Assembly (NCBI GenBank): GCA_020402585.1
Contig: JADBZH010000077.1
Location: forward strand, 1-32,491
DNA from: Phenylobacterium sp.
GTDB lineage: Bacteria > Pseudomonadota > Alphaproteobacteria > Caulobacterales > Caulobacteraceae
Length of the DNA stretch: 32,491 nucleotides
Reading direction: 5' to 3'
Shown here: positions 11,204-18,671 of the stretch, piece by piece
How the letters are laid out: each line of letters starts with the position of its first letter
How positions within the stretch are numbered: position 1 is the first letter of the stretch
Program-made: the position numbers and the translations under genes
Notes under the pieces: model-generated
What the model was told of the DNA's origin: nothing
Database searches by the model: none
What the model saw: the letters and a program-made list of their open reading frames with translations, nothing else

Positions 11204-11228
11204 CAGGCGCCCTTAAAACCGGCGCCTG
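11204..11228. promoter_or_regulatory. perfect 8-bp inverted repeat in the tamA/ATP-grasp divergent region
   Basis: CAGGCGCC (11204-11211) and GGCGCCTG (11221-11228) are exact inverted copies separated by CTTAAAACC, the most AT-rich patch of the 210-base divergent gap. The layout fits an operator flanking a -10-like element, or a hairpin in an upstream leader. No protein partner is evident. A second, imperfect pair lies nearby (CCAGCCTGA 11249-11257 with TCAGG...CTGG 11267-11278). The rest of the gap 11115-11324 shows no gene. Confidence 0.45.
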
Positions 11229-11309
11229 GGAGTCTGGTGGTCGCCAAGCCAGCCTGAGCGCTCTATTCAGGTCGCTGGTTTTCTAGGCTTGTCCCCTTCG
11301 TATCCGAAC

Positions 11310-11318
11310 GGAGGGGAG
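11310..11318 (+). promoter_or_regulatory. strong ribosome binding site for the ATP-grasp gene
   Basis: GGAGGGGAG ends six bases before the GTG at 11325. It fixes the start there rather than at the upstream TTG (11289), which has no such site, or the ATG at 11355. Confidence 0.7.
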
Positions 11319-11324
11319 CACCGG

Positions 11325-12812
11325 GTGAGATACGCTTTGGCTGAAACAGCGCCTATGGGTGACGCGAGCGCGGCTGCGGCGGCGCCTTATGACGAGATGA
11401 TCGATCCCGCCGGGGACGTGCGTCCGCACTACGCCGCCCTGGCGAGGCGCGTGGCCTCCCTTTCGGACGAGGACCTCGCCGAGCGGCAGCGACTCCTGGA
11501 GCGCTTCTTCCTGCTCCAGGGCATCACCTTCACGGTCTATGGGGCTGAGAGCTCCACCGAACGGATCATCCCCACCGACCTCCTGCCTCGGATCATCCCG
11601 GCCGCGGAGTGGGCCACCATCGAGGCCGGGCTGGTGCAGCGGCTTCGGGCCCTGAACATGTTCCTGGCCGACATCTACAGCGATCAGAAGATCCTAATGG
11701 ATGGGGTCGTTCCTCGGGAGCTGGTGCTGGGCGCGCCGTCCTACCGCCGGGAGATGCAAAACCTGTTTGTCCCACACCAGGCCTACGCCAACGTGTGCGG
11801 CAGCGACCTCATCCGGAAGCCGGATGGTGGATTCGCCGTCCTGGAGGACAATCTCCGGGTGCCCTCGGGAGTGTCCTATATGCTGGCCAACCGCGAGGCG
11901 GCCAAGCGGACCTTCCCCGGCTCCTTCCGGATGGCGGGCGTGCGGCGGATCGAGCAGTATCCCGACCTCCTTCTCTCCACCCTCAGAAGCATGGCGGCCG
12001 ACTGGCGGCCCAACCCGCAGGTCGTGGTGCTGACCCCGGGCGTCTACAATTCGGCCTACTTCGAGCACGCCTATCTCGCCCGGCTGATGGGCGTTCCCCT
12101 CGTCGAGGGTCGCGACCTCGTGACCCATGACAACATGGTCTACATGCGCACCACGACGGGCCTTCGCCGGGTGGATGTGATCTACAGGCGGGTGGACGAC
12201 GACTTCATCGACCCCCTCACCTTCCGGCGGGACTCCAGCCTGGGGGTGGCCGGCCTGTTCAACGCCTACAGGGGCGGGAACGTCGTGATCTGCAATGCGC
12301 CGGGCACCGGCGTTGCAGACGACAAGGCGGTCTACGCCTACGTTCCGGAGATCATCAGCTACTACCTCGGCGAGGACGCCATCCTCCCGAACATCGAGAC
12401 CTTCCTCTGCCGCGAACCCTCGCAGCTCTCCCACGTCCTGGCCAACCTGGACAAGCTCGTGGTCAAGGCGGTGGGCGCTTCGGGGGGCTACGGGATGCTG
12501 GTGGGCCCCCACGCCAGCCGGGCTGAACGGGAGCGTTTCGCCGAGGCGCTGACGGCGGATCCCGACAACTACATCGCCCAGCCCACCATCCAGCTCTCCA
12601 CCGCGCCCTGCCTCATCGACGGCGCCGTCGATCCCCGGCACGTGGACCTGAGACCCTTCATCCTCTCCGGCGACAAGATCCGGGTCACGCCGGGGGCCCT
12701 CACCCGGGTCGCCCTGAAGAAGGGCTCCCTGGTGGTCAATTCCAGCCAGGGCGGCGGCTCGAAGGACACCTGGGTCCTGGGCGAGGCCGAAGCCGCGGAG
12801 CCCCGGTCATGA
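11325..12812 (+). CDS. circularly permuted ATP-grasp protein (DUF404/DUF407 type)
   Basis: A 495 aa cytosolic protein of the circularly permuted ATP-grasp type 2 family (CP_ATPgrasp_2), predicted to form amide or peptide bonds through an acyl-phosphate; no product is established to my knowledge. Family motifs are intact: FTVYG near residue 69, LEDNLRVPSGVSYM near 173-186, DVIYRRVDDDFIDP near 284-297, and the nucleotide-binding VVKAVGASGGYGM near 379-391, followed by HVDLRPF. There is no signal peptide. The start is GTG 11325, set by the ribosome binding site. The stop overlaps the start of the alpha-E gene as ATGATG. With the alpha-E and transglutaminase genes it forms a three-gene set found in many bacteria, which comparative genomics has proposed to make or process a peptide-like compound. 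Confidence 0.93.
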   Translation: MRYALAETAPMGDASAAAAAPYDEMIDPAGDVRPHYAALARRVASLSDEDLAERQRLLERFFLLQGITFTVYGAESSTERIIPTDLLPRIIPAAEWATIEAGLVQRLRALNMFLADIYSDQKILMDGVVPRELVLGAPSYRREMQNLFVPHQAYANVCGSDLIRKPDGGFAVLEDNLRVPSGVSYMLANREAAKRTFPGSFRMAGVRRIEQYPDLLLSTLRSMAADWRPNPQVVVLTPGVYNSAYFEHAYLARLMGVPLVEGRDLVTHDNMVYMRTTTGLRRVDVIYRRVDDDFIDPLTFRRDSSLGVAGLFNAYRGGNVVICNAPGTGVADDKAVYAYVPEIISYYLGEDAILPNIETFLCREPSQLSHVLANLDKLVVKAVGASGGYGMLVGPHASRAERERFAEALTADPDNYIAQPTIQLSTAPCLIDGAVDPRHVDLRPFILSGDKIRVTPGALTRVALKKGSLVVNSSQGGGSKDTWVLGEAEAAEPRS

Positions 12813-13753
12813 TGCTCGCCCGCGTCGCCGACAGTCTTTACTGGATCGGCCGGTATGTTGAACGGGCTGAGCACATGTGCCGCCTGGCGGACGTGCTCCT
12901 GAACGCCACTCTCGACAGAACGGAAAGCTCCGGCCAGGTCGCCCGGATGGTCATCTCCGCGGTCTCCGACGCAGAGCACCCCGAGGAAATCTCTCCCTGG
13001 GATGCGGCCCTGGCGATCACCATGGAGAGCGGGGACAGCGACTCCGTGACTGCGGCGCTGGCCAGGGCCCGGGAGAACGCCCGGCAGGTCCGGGACCAGA
13101 TCACGACCGAGACCTGGGAACGGCTGAACCTGATCTATCTCAGGGTGACCGGCGCCGCTGCACACCGGGAGTTCTCGGACGCCCCCTCCCAGTTCCTGCA
13201 CGACATCATCGCCGACCTTCACCTGTTCAAGGGGGCGGCCGACGCCACCATGAGCCATGGGGAGGGCTGGGGCTTCCTCCAGCTGGGGGTCTTCATCGAG
13301 CGGGCCCAGCTGACCGGCCGCCTCCTGCAGGCCGGCTTCGGCCGGAGCCTGGGCCGGCCCGTCACGGAACATGCGGCCATGACCGCCCTGCTGCGCATGA
13401 GCTGCGCCCTGGAACCCTACCTGCGCAAGCACACAGCCGACATCCAGCCGCGGCTGATCCGGCAGTTCCTGATGTTCGACGAGGACTTTCCGCGATCCCT
13501 TCGCTTCGCCACCGCGCGGATCGAGGATCACCTCTCGGGGGTGGGCCGGAATGTCGATCTCGGGGGCGCGGCAGGCCCGGAGCGCCTCGCCGGCCGCCTG
13601 AAGGCGCGGCTTCTCTACGCGGAAGCCGAGACCCTGACCGGAGAGGACTCGGATCTCCTCGTCGCCACTGTCCTTGAGGAGTGCGCGCGCCTGCACGCCG
13701 GAATCTACGACACCTTCGTCGCCTATTCCCTGGAAATGCGGCTGCCCGCCTAG
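12809..13753 (+). CDS. alpha-E domain protein (DUF403)
   Basis: A 314 aa, almost entirely helical protein of the alpha-E family. The N-terminal signature LARVADSLYWIGRYVERAEH is present (residues 3-22), as are several further R/E-rich helices. Its biochemical role is unknown. It is nearly always encoded beside the circularly permuted ATP-grasp protein, sometimes fused to it, and so is probably a partner or substrate-binding subunit of that enzyme. It overlaps the ATP-grasp gene by 4 bases and is followed after 8 bases by the transglutaminase gene. There are no membrane segments and no Cys pairs suggesting metal binding. Confidence 0.92.
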   Translation: MMLARVADSLYWIGRYVERAEHMCRLADVLLNATLDRTESSGQVARMVISAVSDAEHPEEISPWDAALAITMESGDSDSVTAALARARENARQVRDQITTETWERLNLIYLRVTGAAAHREFSDAPSQFLHDIIADLHLFKGAADATMSHGEGWGFLQLGVFIERAQLTGRLLQAGFGRSLGRPVTEHAAMTALLRMSCALEPYLRKHTADIQPRLIRQFLMFDEDFPRSLRFATARIEDHLSGVGRNVDLGGAAGPERLAGRLKARLLYAEAETLTGEDSDLLVATVLEECARLHAGIYDTFVAYSLEMRLPA

Positions 13754-13761
13754 GAAACGCC

Positions 13762-14742
13762 ATGCTTCTCGAAGTCAGACATGTCACCCGGTACCATTAC
13801 GCCGCCCCGGTCCGGGAGAGCGTCATGGAGGTCTGGATGCAGCCCCAGAAGACGCCTCGCCAGCGTCTGGCCAGCTTCGACCTTGAGCTCGACCCGGCGT
13901 CGCAGGTCTTTTCGTACGCCGACCCCTACGGCAATGCGGTCTATCATTTCGACGTGCCCCAGCCGCACGACCAGCTGACCATCACCGCCCGATCCGTCGT
14001 GGAGACCTCACCTCCTGAGCCCCTCCCCGAGGCCCTCGATATCGGCGAATGGGACAGGCTCCGCAGCGACCGCGTCCATGGAGAGAACTTTGACTTCCTC
14101 CGGCGCCAGGGGTTCTGCGTGGAGACCGACGCCCTGCGGGGCTTTATCTCAGAGCATGCCCTGGACCGGCTCAAGGACCGGGATCCCCTGACAGCGGTCC
14201 GCCGCCTTTCCGAGACCATCTACGACGCCTTCGACTACGAGCCCGGGGTCACCGACGCCGAGAGCCCGATTGACCTCGCCCTCTCGGCCAGGCGCGGCGT
14301 CTGTCAGGACTTCGCCCACATCATGATCACGATCTGCCGGGGCTGGGGCATTCCTGCGAGGTATGTCTCCGGCTATCTGTTCACCGACCGCGAGGGCGGC
14401 GACCGCTCTGACCCTGACGCCTCCCATGCCTGGCTGGAGGTGTTCCTGCCGTCCACCCGGTGGATTGGTTTTGACCCTACGAACAACACCCTGGCGGGTG
14501 AGCGGCATATCTCGGCGGCGATCGGGCGGGATTATGCGGACGTCCCGCCCTCCCGCGGCGTCTACAAGGGCGAGGCGGAAAGCCAGCTTGCGGTTGGGGT
14601 CAATGTCCGGCGTTCCCGCGCCGTGACCGGCGAGCCCGAGTTCATCCGGCTCGCCAGTCCGAGCTTCGCGCGAGGTGGGGGCCGCCGGCGCCCAGGGTCA
14701 GGCGCCTTCCTCCTGGAGCGGCAGCAGCAGCAGCAGCAATAG
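13762..14742 (+). CDS. transglutaminase-like cysteine protease with C-terminal polyglutamine tail
   Basis: A 326 aa protein with the N-terminal beta region found in bacterial transglutaminase-like proteins (starting LLEVRHVTRYHYAAP) and a papain-like transglutaminase core. The catalytic triad is visible as C181 (RRGVCQDFAH), H222 (DASHAWLEV) and D238 (IGFDPTNN). Bacterial members of this family are mostly proteases or amidases rather than crosslinkers. There is no signal peptide. The start is ATG 13762 with AGGAA just before it; reading back to 13681 would run into the alpha-E gene. The C-terminus is unusual: an Arg/Gly-rich linker, then LLER and six glutamines encoded by five CAG codons and one CAA. 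It probably cleaves or trims whatever the ATP-grasp protein makes. Confidence 0.92.
   Translation: MLLEVRHVTRYHYAAPVRESVMEVWMQPQKTPRQRLASFDLELDPASQVFSYADPYGNAVYHFDVPQPHDQLTITARSVVETSPPEPLPEALDIGEWDRLRSDRVHGENFDFLRRQGFCVETDALRGFISEHALDRLKDRDPLTAVRRLSETIYDAFDYEPGVTDAESPIDLALSARRGVCQDFAHIMITICRGWGIPARYVSGYLFTDREGGDRSDPDASHAWLEVFLPSTRWIGFDPTNNTLAGERHISAAIGRDYADVPPSRGVYKGEAESQLAVGVNVRRSRAVTGEPEFIRLASPSFARGGGRRRPGSGAFLLERQQQQQQ
14720..14739 (+). repeat. CAG microsatellite at the 3' end of the transglutaminase gene
   Basis: Five CAG units followed by CAA directly precede the TAG stop and code for the glutamine tail. Short pure triplet runs can change copy number by slippage, so tail length may vary between strains. 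Confidence 0.7.
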
Positions 14743-14855
14743 TAGGCTCTGCCTCAAAATAGTTGCACTCATCGTGCCGATATCTCACTCTCCCGTTCCA
14801 AGGGGAAAGGAGACACCGCGCCATGGGCCATCCGCAGCAGGAGATCGTGACCCGT

Positions 14856-14878
14856 GCGGCTGCGGCCGTCGCTGCCGC
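14856..14878 (-). terminator. possible stem-loop downstream of the small membrane-protein gene
   Basis: GCGGCTGC (14856-14863) and GCTGCCGC (14871-14878) can pair with one mismatch around a 7-base loop, directly after the stop of the minus-strand gene at 14879. There is no U-run, so at best it is a weak or bidirectional terminator between two convergent genes. The rest of the gap 14743-14855 holds no convincing gene; a Shine-Dalgarno-like AAAGGAG followed by ATGGGC (14822) opens a frame lying mostly antisense to the membrane protein. Confidence 0.25.
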
Positions 14879-15265
14879 TCAGGCCATCTTGCCAGGCGGT
14901 TTCAAGATGCGGAAGGCGGCGCCGAGGATCAGGACGAGCACAACCTCAACCAGAATCGGCGGCGTCTGCTCCACAGTGAATCCGGCGAGGGCCAGGTTCA
15001 GCAGCCGGCCGGCCAGGGCCGCGACCACCAGGCAAAGCGGCGCGAGCAGCCAACGGCCATCACCTTTGACGGCGCCGAACACGGACAGCCCCCCGATCCC
15101 GGCGAACAGCCCCGCCACGTCAGCCCTGAGCGTCGCCTGTCCGAGGGGCCCGTTGACCACCAGACCCATCTGGGTGGCGGCGGCGACGGGATCCAGCCAG
15201 ATCCGGGCCGCTGTGGCCAGGGCCAGAAGCCCGAGCACGCCCACCAAAACTCTCAATACCCGCAT
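14879..15265 (-). CDS. small four-helix membrane protein (possibly DUF4345-like)
   Basis: A 128 aa hydrophobic protein with four likely membrane segments: residues ~3-20 (LRVLVGVLGLLALATAA), ~45-63, ~70-90 and ~100-118. Its layout (short N-terminal helix, LDP motif, then LRADVAGLFAGIGGLS) resembles DUF4345-type proteins, a guess from pattern rather than a firm family match. The function is unknown. ATG 15265 is chosen because GGGGGAA lies five bases upstream; a TTG at 15277 is an alternative. It is transcribed alone, converging on the transglutaminase gene and diverging from the DsbA-like gene. Confidence 0.75.
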   Translation of the reverse strand: MRVLRVLVGVLGLLALATAARIWLDPVAAATQMGLVVNGPLGQATLRADVAGLFAGIGGLSVFGAVKGDGRWLLAPLCLVVAALAGRLLNLALAGFTVEQTPPILVEVVLVLILGAAFRILKPPGKMA

Positions 15266-15296
15266 TGCTTCCCCCAAACCGGTTCCAGGACCTCAC

Positions 15297-15324
15297 CCTA
15301 TGCGGGACGGAGCCGACTCGCCAA
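15297..15324 (-). promoter_or_regulatory. possible promoter of the small membrane-protein gene
   Basis: On the minus strand TTGGCG (15324-15319) and CATAGG (15302-15297) are 16 bases apart, about 30 bases before the ribosome binding site of the gene. The -10 match is only partial. Confidence 0.3.
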
Positions 15325-15344
15325 CGCTTCGCAGGACCCCCTGA

Positions 15345-16004
15345 ATGACTCTCGAATACGACCTCTACTGGTCCTTCCGCTCGCCCTATTCCTACCTGAT
15401 CACGCCCAGGCTTCTGGCCCTGGAAGCTGAGTACGACGTCCATTGCCGGGTCCGGCCCGTCTATCCCCTCGCCGTGCGGACCCCGGTCTTCTTCGAGGGC
15501 CGCGATCCCCTGTGGTTCTCCTACCTGATGATGGACACCCGCCGGGAGGCGGAGTTCCTGGGCATGCCCTATCGCTGGCCACGACCGGATCCCGTCTTCA
15601 TGGACATGGCGACCGGGACCTATCCGGCCGAACAGCCCTACATCCATCGCCTGACCCGCCTGGGCGTTCTGGCGGCGGAGGCGGGTCGGGGATTGCCCTT
15701 CCTGCGTGAGGTGAGCGCCATCATCTGGGGCGGCGAGGTCGACAACTGGAATGAAGGCGACCACCTGGCGGACGCTGCGAGGCGGGCCGGCCTTGATCCC
15801 GGCGAACTCTTCAGCCGGGTTGAAAGCGAGGCGGATCGCCTCCATGCCATCATTGAAGACAACCAGGTCGCGCAGCGCGCCGCCGGCCACTACGGCGTTC
15901 CGATGATCGCCTTCAACAACGAGCCCTTCTTTGGCCAGGACCGGATGGACACCTTCCGCTGGCGTCTGGAACAGCAGGGCCTGACATCCCGAAAGCCCGC
16001 CTGA
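15345..16004 (+). CDS. DsbA family protein (2-hydroxychromene-2-carboxylate isomerase/kappa-GST-like)
   Basis: A 219 aa thioredoxin-fold protein with the helical insertion typical of the DsbA/HCCA-isomerase/kappa-GST superfamily. The N-terminus YWSFRSPYSYL (residues 8-18) has Ser at the position of the isomerase/GST active-site serine and no CxxC, so it is not a thiol oxidase. The C-terminal signature GVPMIAFNNEPFFGQDRMD fits the same subgroup. There is no signal peptide, so it is cytosolic and likely glutathione-dependent. The ATG at 15345 has only a weak ribosome binding site. A 12-base gap leads to the sulfatase gene, so the two are probably one operon. Its true substrate cannot be read from the sequence. 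Confidence 0.85.
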   Translation: MTLEYDLYWSFRSPYSYLITPRLLALEAEYDVHCRVRPVYPLAVRTPVFFEGRDPLWFSYLMMDTRREAEFLGMPYRWPRPDPVFMDMATGTYPAEQPYIHRLTRLGVLAAEAGRGLPFLREVSAIIWGGEVDNWNEGDHLADAARRAGLDPGELFSRVESEADRLHAIIEDNQVAQRAAGHYGVPMIAFNNEPFFGQDRMDTFRWRLEQQGLTSRKPA

Positions 16005-16016
16005 GGAAACGCCCCG

Positions 16017-17666
16017 ATGAAGATCCTGAAAGTCCTCGCCCTCGTCGCCCTCCTGCTGGTCGGCCTCGGCGTCCTGGCCTGGAGCAACCGCTCGACCGTC
16101 CTGGGCCTGATCGCCCAGGCCCGGCTGCCGGACGTGGCCCCCAACCGGCCCGTGACCTGGCTGGAGGGACCCGCAGATCCCCCGCCGGTCCGTCGTCAGC
16201 CCAATGTCATCCTCATCCTGGTCGACGACATGGGCTTCAACGACCTGACCCTGAACGGCGGCGTCGCCGGCGGCGCCGTGCCGACCCCGAACATGGACTC
16301 GCTCGGAAAGGATGGGGTGATTTTCGAGAATGGGTATGCGGGTAACGCCACCTGCGCCCCGTCCCGCGCCTCACTCATGACGGGGCGGTATGCAACCCGC
16401 TTCGGCTTCGAATTCACGCCGGCGCCGGTGGCCTTCCAGCGGATGGTCGGCACCGAGGCCGAGGGCGGCTCCATCGTCAGTCCCCGGTTCTTCAAGGATC
16501 GGGTCAAGGATGTGCCCCCGATGGATTCGATGGCTGTGCCCGCCAGCGAGATCACCATCGCCAACGTGCTGAAGCAGCAGGGCTACCACACCCTGCACTT
16601 CGGCAAGTGGCATCTGGGCGCCAAACCGGGCTCCCGGCCCGAGGACCGGGGATTCGACGAGAGTCTCGGCTTCATGGCCGGCGGCTCGCTCTTCCTTCCC
16701 GTGAAGGACAAGAGCGTCGTAAACTCCAAGCAGGACTGGGACCCGATCGACCGCTTCCTGTGGCCGAACCTGCCCTACATGGTCCAGTACAACGGCTCGG
16801 AGATGTTCGCCCCCAAGGGCTATATGACCGACTACCTGACGGACGAGGCCATCCGGTCCATCAAGGCCAACCGGAACCGGCCGTTCTTCATGTTCTTCGC
16901 GCCGAATGCGATCCACACGCCCCTGCAGGCGACGCGGGAGGACTACGACGCCCTGCCGCAGATCAAGGACCACCGCATGAGGGTCTACGCCGCCATGGTC
17001 CGGAACCTGGACAGGAATGTCGGCAAGCTCCTTCAGACCCTGCGTGACGAGGGCCTGGAGCAGGACACCCTCATCATCTTCACCAGCGACAACGGAGGCG
17101 CCGGCTACATCGGGCTGGACGACATCAACAAGCCCTACCGGGGCTGGAAGTCGACCTTCTTCGAGGGCGGACTCCAAACACCCTTCCTGATGAAGTGGCC
17201 CAAGGGGATGCCCTCTGGCCAGCGCTACCCCTACCCTGTGGGGCACATCGACGTCTTCTCGACCATCGCCGGAGCGGCCGGAGCGGCCCTTCCCACAGAC
17301 CGGGAGATCGACGGCGTGAACCTCCTGCCCTTCGTGAGGGGCGAAAAGACGGAACGCCCGCACCAGGTCATGTTCTGGCGCTCCGGGCAGTACAAGGCGG
17401 TCCGCGACGGCGACTGGAAGCTGCAGAGCAACGAAGCCCGGTCCAAGGTCTGGCTCCACAACCTTGCCGTCGACCCCACCGAGCAGACCGACCTCTCCGC
17501 AAAGGAACCCGAACGGGTGAAGGCCATGCTGGCCCTGCTAGCGGAGCAGGACGCCCGCAGTGTGAAGCCAATCTGGCCCTCCCTGCTGCAGGGGCCGGTC
17601 TTCATCGACCAGCCCTCCGGCCGTCCGCAGAAGGCTGGGGATGAGTACATCCTCTGGGATAACTGA
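16017..17666 (+). CDS. formylglycine-dependent sulfatase (arylsulfatase family)
   Basis: A 549 aa alkaline-phosphatase-superfamily sulfatase that removes sulfate from esters. The signature C113-A-P-S-R117 ASLMTGR contains the cysteine converted to formylglycine; D70-D71 in VDDMGFND, K198 and H200 (HFGKWHLG) and the later FTSDNGG block supply metal and substrate ligands. Residues ~4-22 are a hydrophobic signal or anchor segment, so it is periplasmic or membrane-tethered. The ATG at 16017 has GAGGAAAC as ribosome binding site. It follows the DsbA-like gene by 12 bases. No formylglycine-generating enzyme is encoded in the window, so the maturation factor must lie elsewhere. The substrate (aryl or carbohydrate sulfate) is not evident. 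Confidence 0.95.
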   Translation: MKILKVLALVALLLVGLGVLAWSNRSTVLGLIAQARLPDVAPNRPVTWLEGPADPPPVRRQPNVILILVDDMGFNDLTLNGGVAGGAVPTPNMDSLGKDGVIFENGYAGNATCAPSRASLMTGRYATRFGFEFTPAPVAFQRMVGTEAEGGSIVSPRFFKDRVKDVPPMDSMAVPASEITIANVLKQQGYHTLHFGKWHLGAKPGSRPEDRGFDESLGFMAGGSLFLPVKDKSVVNSKQDWDPIDRFLWPNLPYMVQYNGSEMFAPKGYMTDYLTDEAIRSIKANRNRPFFMFFAPNAIHTPLQATREDYDALPQIKDHRMRVYAAMVRNLDRNVGKLLQTLRDEGLEQDTLIIFTSDNGGAGYIGLDDINKPYRGWKSTFFEGGLQTPFLMKWPKGMPSGQRYPYPVGHIDVFSTIAGAAGAALPTDREIDGVNLLPFVRGEKTERPHQVMFWRSGQYKAVRDGDWKLQSNEARSKVWLHNLAVDPTEQTDLSAKEPERVKAMLALLAEQDARSVKPIWPSLLQGPVFIDQPSGRPQKAGDEYILWDN

Positions 17667-17726
17667 TCGTCCGGGAGGTCCGCGGCGCGACTTGCGGTTG
17701 ACCGGCGAAGCGGGGGAAGCTGGGTC

Positions 17727-18671
17727 ATGCCCGGCCTCCCCCTCATCATCGACTGCGATCCCGGCGTCGACGACGCCGTCGCCCTTCTGCTGGCCCTCGC
17801 CGCGCCGGAGGCCCTTGAGGTCCTCGCCATCACCACGGTGGCGGGCAATGTCGGGGGCGACCTGACCGCCCGGAACGCCTGCCTGATCCGGGACCTGGCT
17901 GGCCGCCCTGACATCCCTGTCCATGCGGGGCTGGACCGTCCCCTCCTGCGGGCGACCGTGGCGGCGGACCACTTCCACGGGGCGACAGGCCTTGGCGATC
18001 TTCCCGTAAGCACTCCTGCGCGGGGACCTGAGCCTGAACCTGCGGTGGATCATCTTGTCCGGGTCCTGAGGGACCGACCCGCCGGCGAGGTCACCCTGGC
18101 GGTCCTGGGACCCATGACCAACCTCGCCGAGGCGATCCGGCGGGCGCCGGACATCGCGCCGCGCGTTCGCCAGGTCGTCGCCATGGGCGGCGCCCGCCGC
18201 GAGGGCGGCAACATCACGGCCTCGGCTGAGTTCAACATCCACGCCGACCCGGACGCCGCGGACATCGTAGCCCGATCCGGAGTCTCTCTGGTGCTTCTCG
18301 GCCTCGACCTGACCCACCAGGTTCTGGCGACCGAGGCCCGCCGGGCGCGCCTTGCAGGGCTGCAAAGCCCGCAGGCGGCGGCGGCCCGACAGCTGCTGGA
18401 CTTCAGCGCCCGCACCGAGGCGGAGATCGGGATGGGGGGCCCGCCCCCCATGCATGATCCCTGCGTCATCCTCTGGCTGCTGGCGCCGGGGCTCTTCCGG
18501 CTGCGGGCCTGCCACCTGGCCATCGAGACCCGCTCCCCCCTGACCCTGGGCCATACCGCAGTGGAGTTCCGGACAGGGGAACGGTATCCGCAGAACGCCC
18601 TCTGGGGGATCGGGGCGGACGCCGACGGCGCCTTCGACCTCGTCGTGGATCTGCTGGGGCGTTACGGATGA
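17727..18671 (+). CDS. inosine/uridine-preferring nucleoside hydrolase
   Basis: A 314 aa calcium-dependent N-ribohydrolase that splits nucleosides into base and ribose. The hallmark aspartate cluster DCDPGVDDA is at residues 9-17. EFNIHADPDAA in the middle and MHDPCVILW near residue 245 supply further calcium and ribose ligands. The length is typical. There is no signal peptide, so it acts on imported or internal nucleosides. The ATG at 17727 has GGGGGAAG seven bases upstream. Its last codons overlap the ribokinase-family gene as ATGA. The gap after the sulfatase (17667-17726) holds TTGACC at 17698 but no convincing -10. Confidence 0.95.
   Translation: MPGLPLIIDCDPGVDDAVALLLALAAPEALEVLAITTVAGNVGGDLTARNACLIRDLAGRPDIPVHAGLDRPLLRATVAADHFHGATGLGDLPVSTPARGPEPEPAVDHLVRVLRDRPAGEVTLAVLGPMTNLAEAIRRAPDIAPRVRQVVAMGGARREGGNITASAEFNIHADPDAADIVARSGVSLVLLGLDLTHQVLATEARRARLAGLQSPQAAAARQLLDFSARTEAEIGMGGPPPMHDPCVILWLLAPGLFRLRACHLAIETRSPLTLGHTAVEFRTGERYPQNALWGIGADADGAFDLVVDLLGRYG

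Noticed and set aside
13681..13761. N-terminal extension of the transglutaminase gene back into the alpha-E gene
   Set aside because: The family N-terminus begins at MLLEVRHVTRYHY and AGGAA lies right before that ATG.
14822..15344. Plus-strand frame starting at ATG 14822 behind AAAGGAG
   Set aside because: The start region looks tempting, but nearly all of the frame lies antisense to the small membrane protein and the product is low-complexity Ala/Arg/Thr/Pro without hydrophobic or domain pattern. RNA data could reopen it.
17698..17726. TTGACC followed by GCTGGGTC just before the nucleoside hydrolase ATG, as a promoter for a leaderless transcript
   Set aside because: The -10 match is poor and would leave no leader, while GGGGGAAG is a good ribosome binding site; read-through from the sulfatase gene is simpler.
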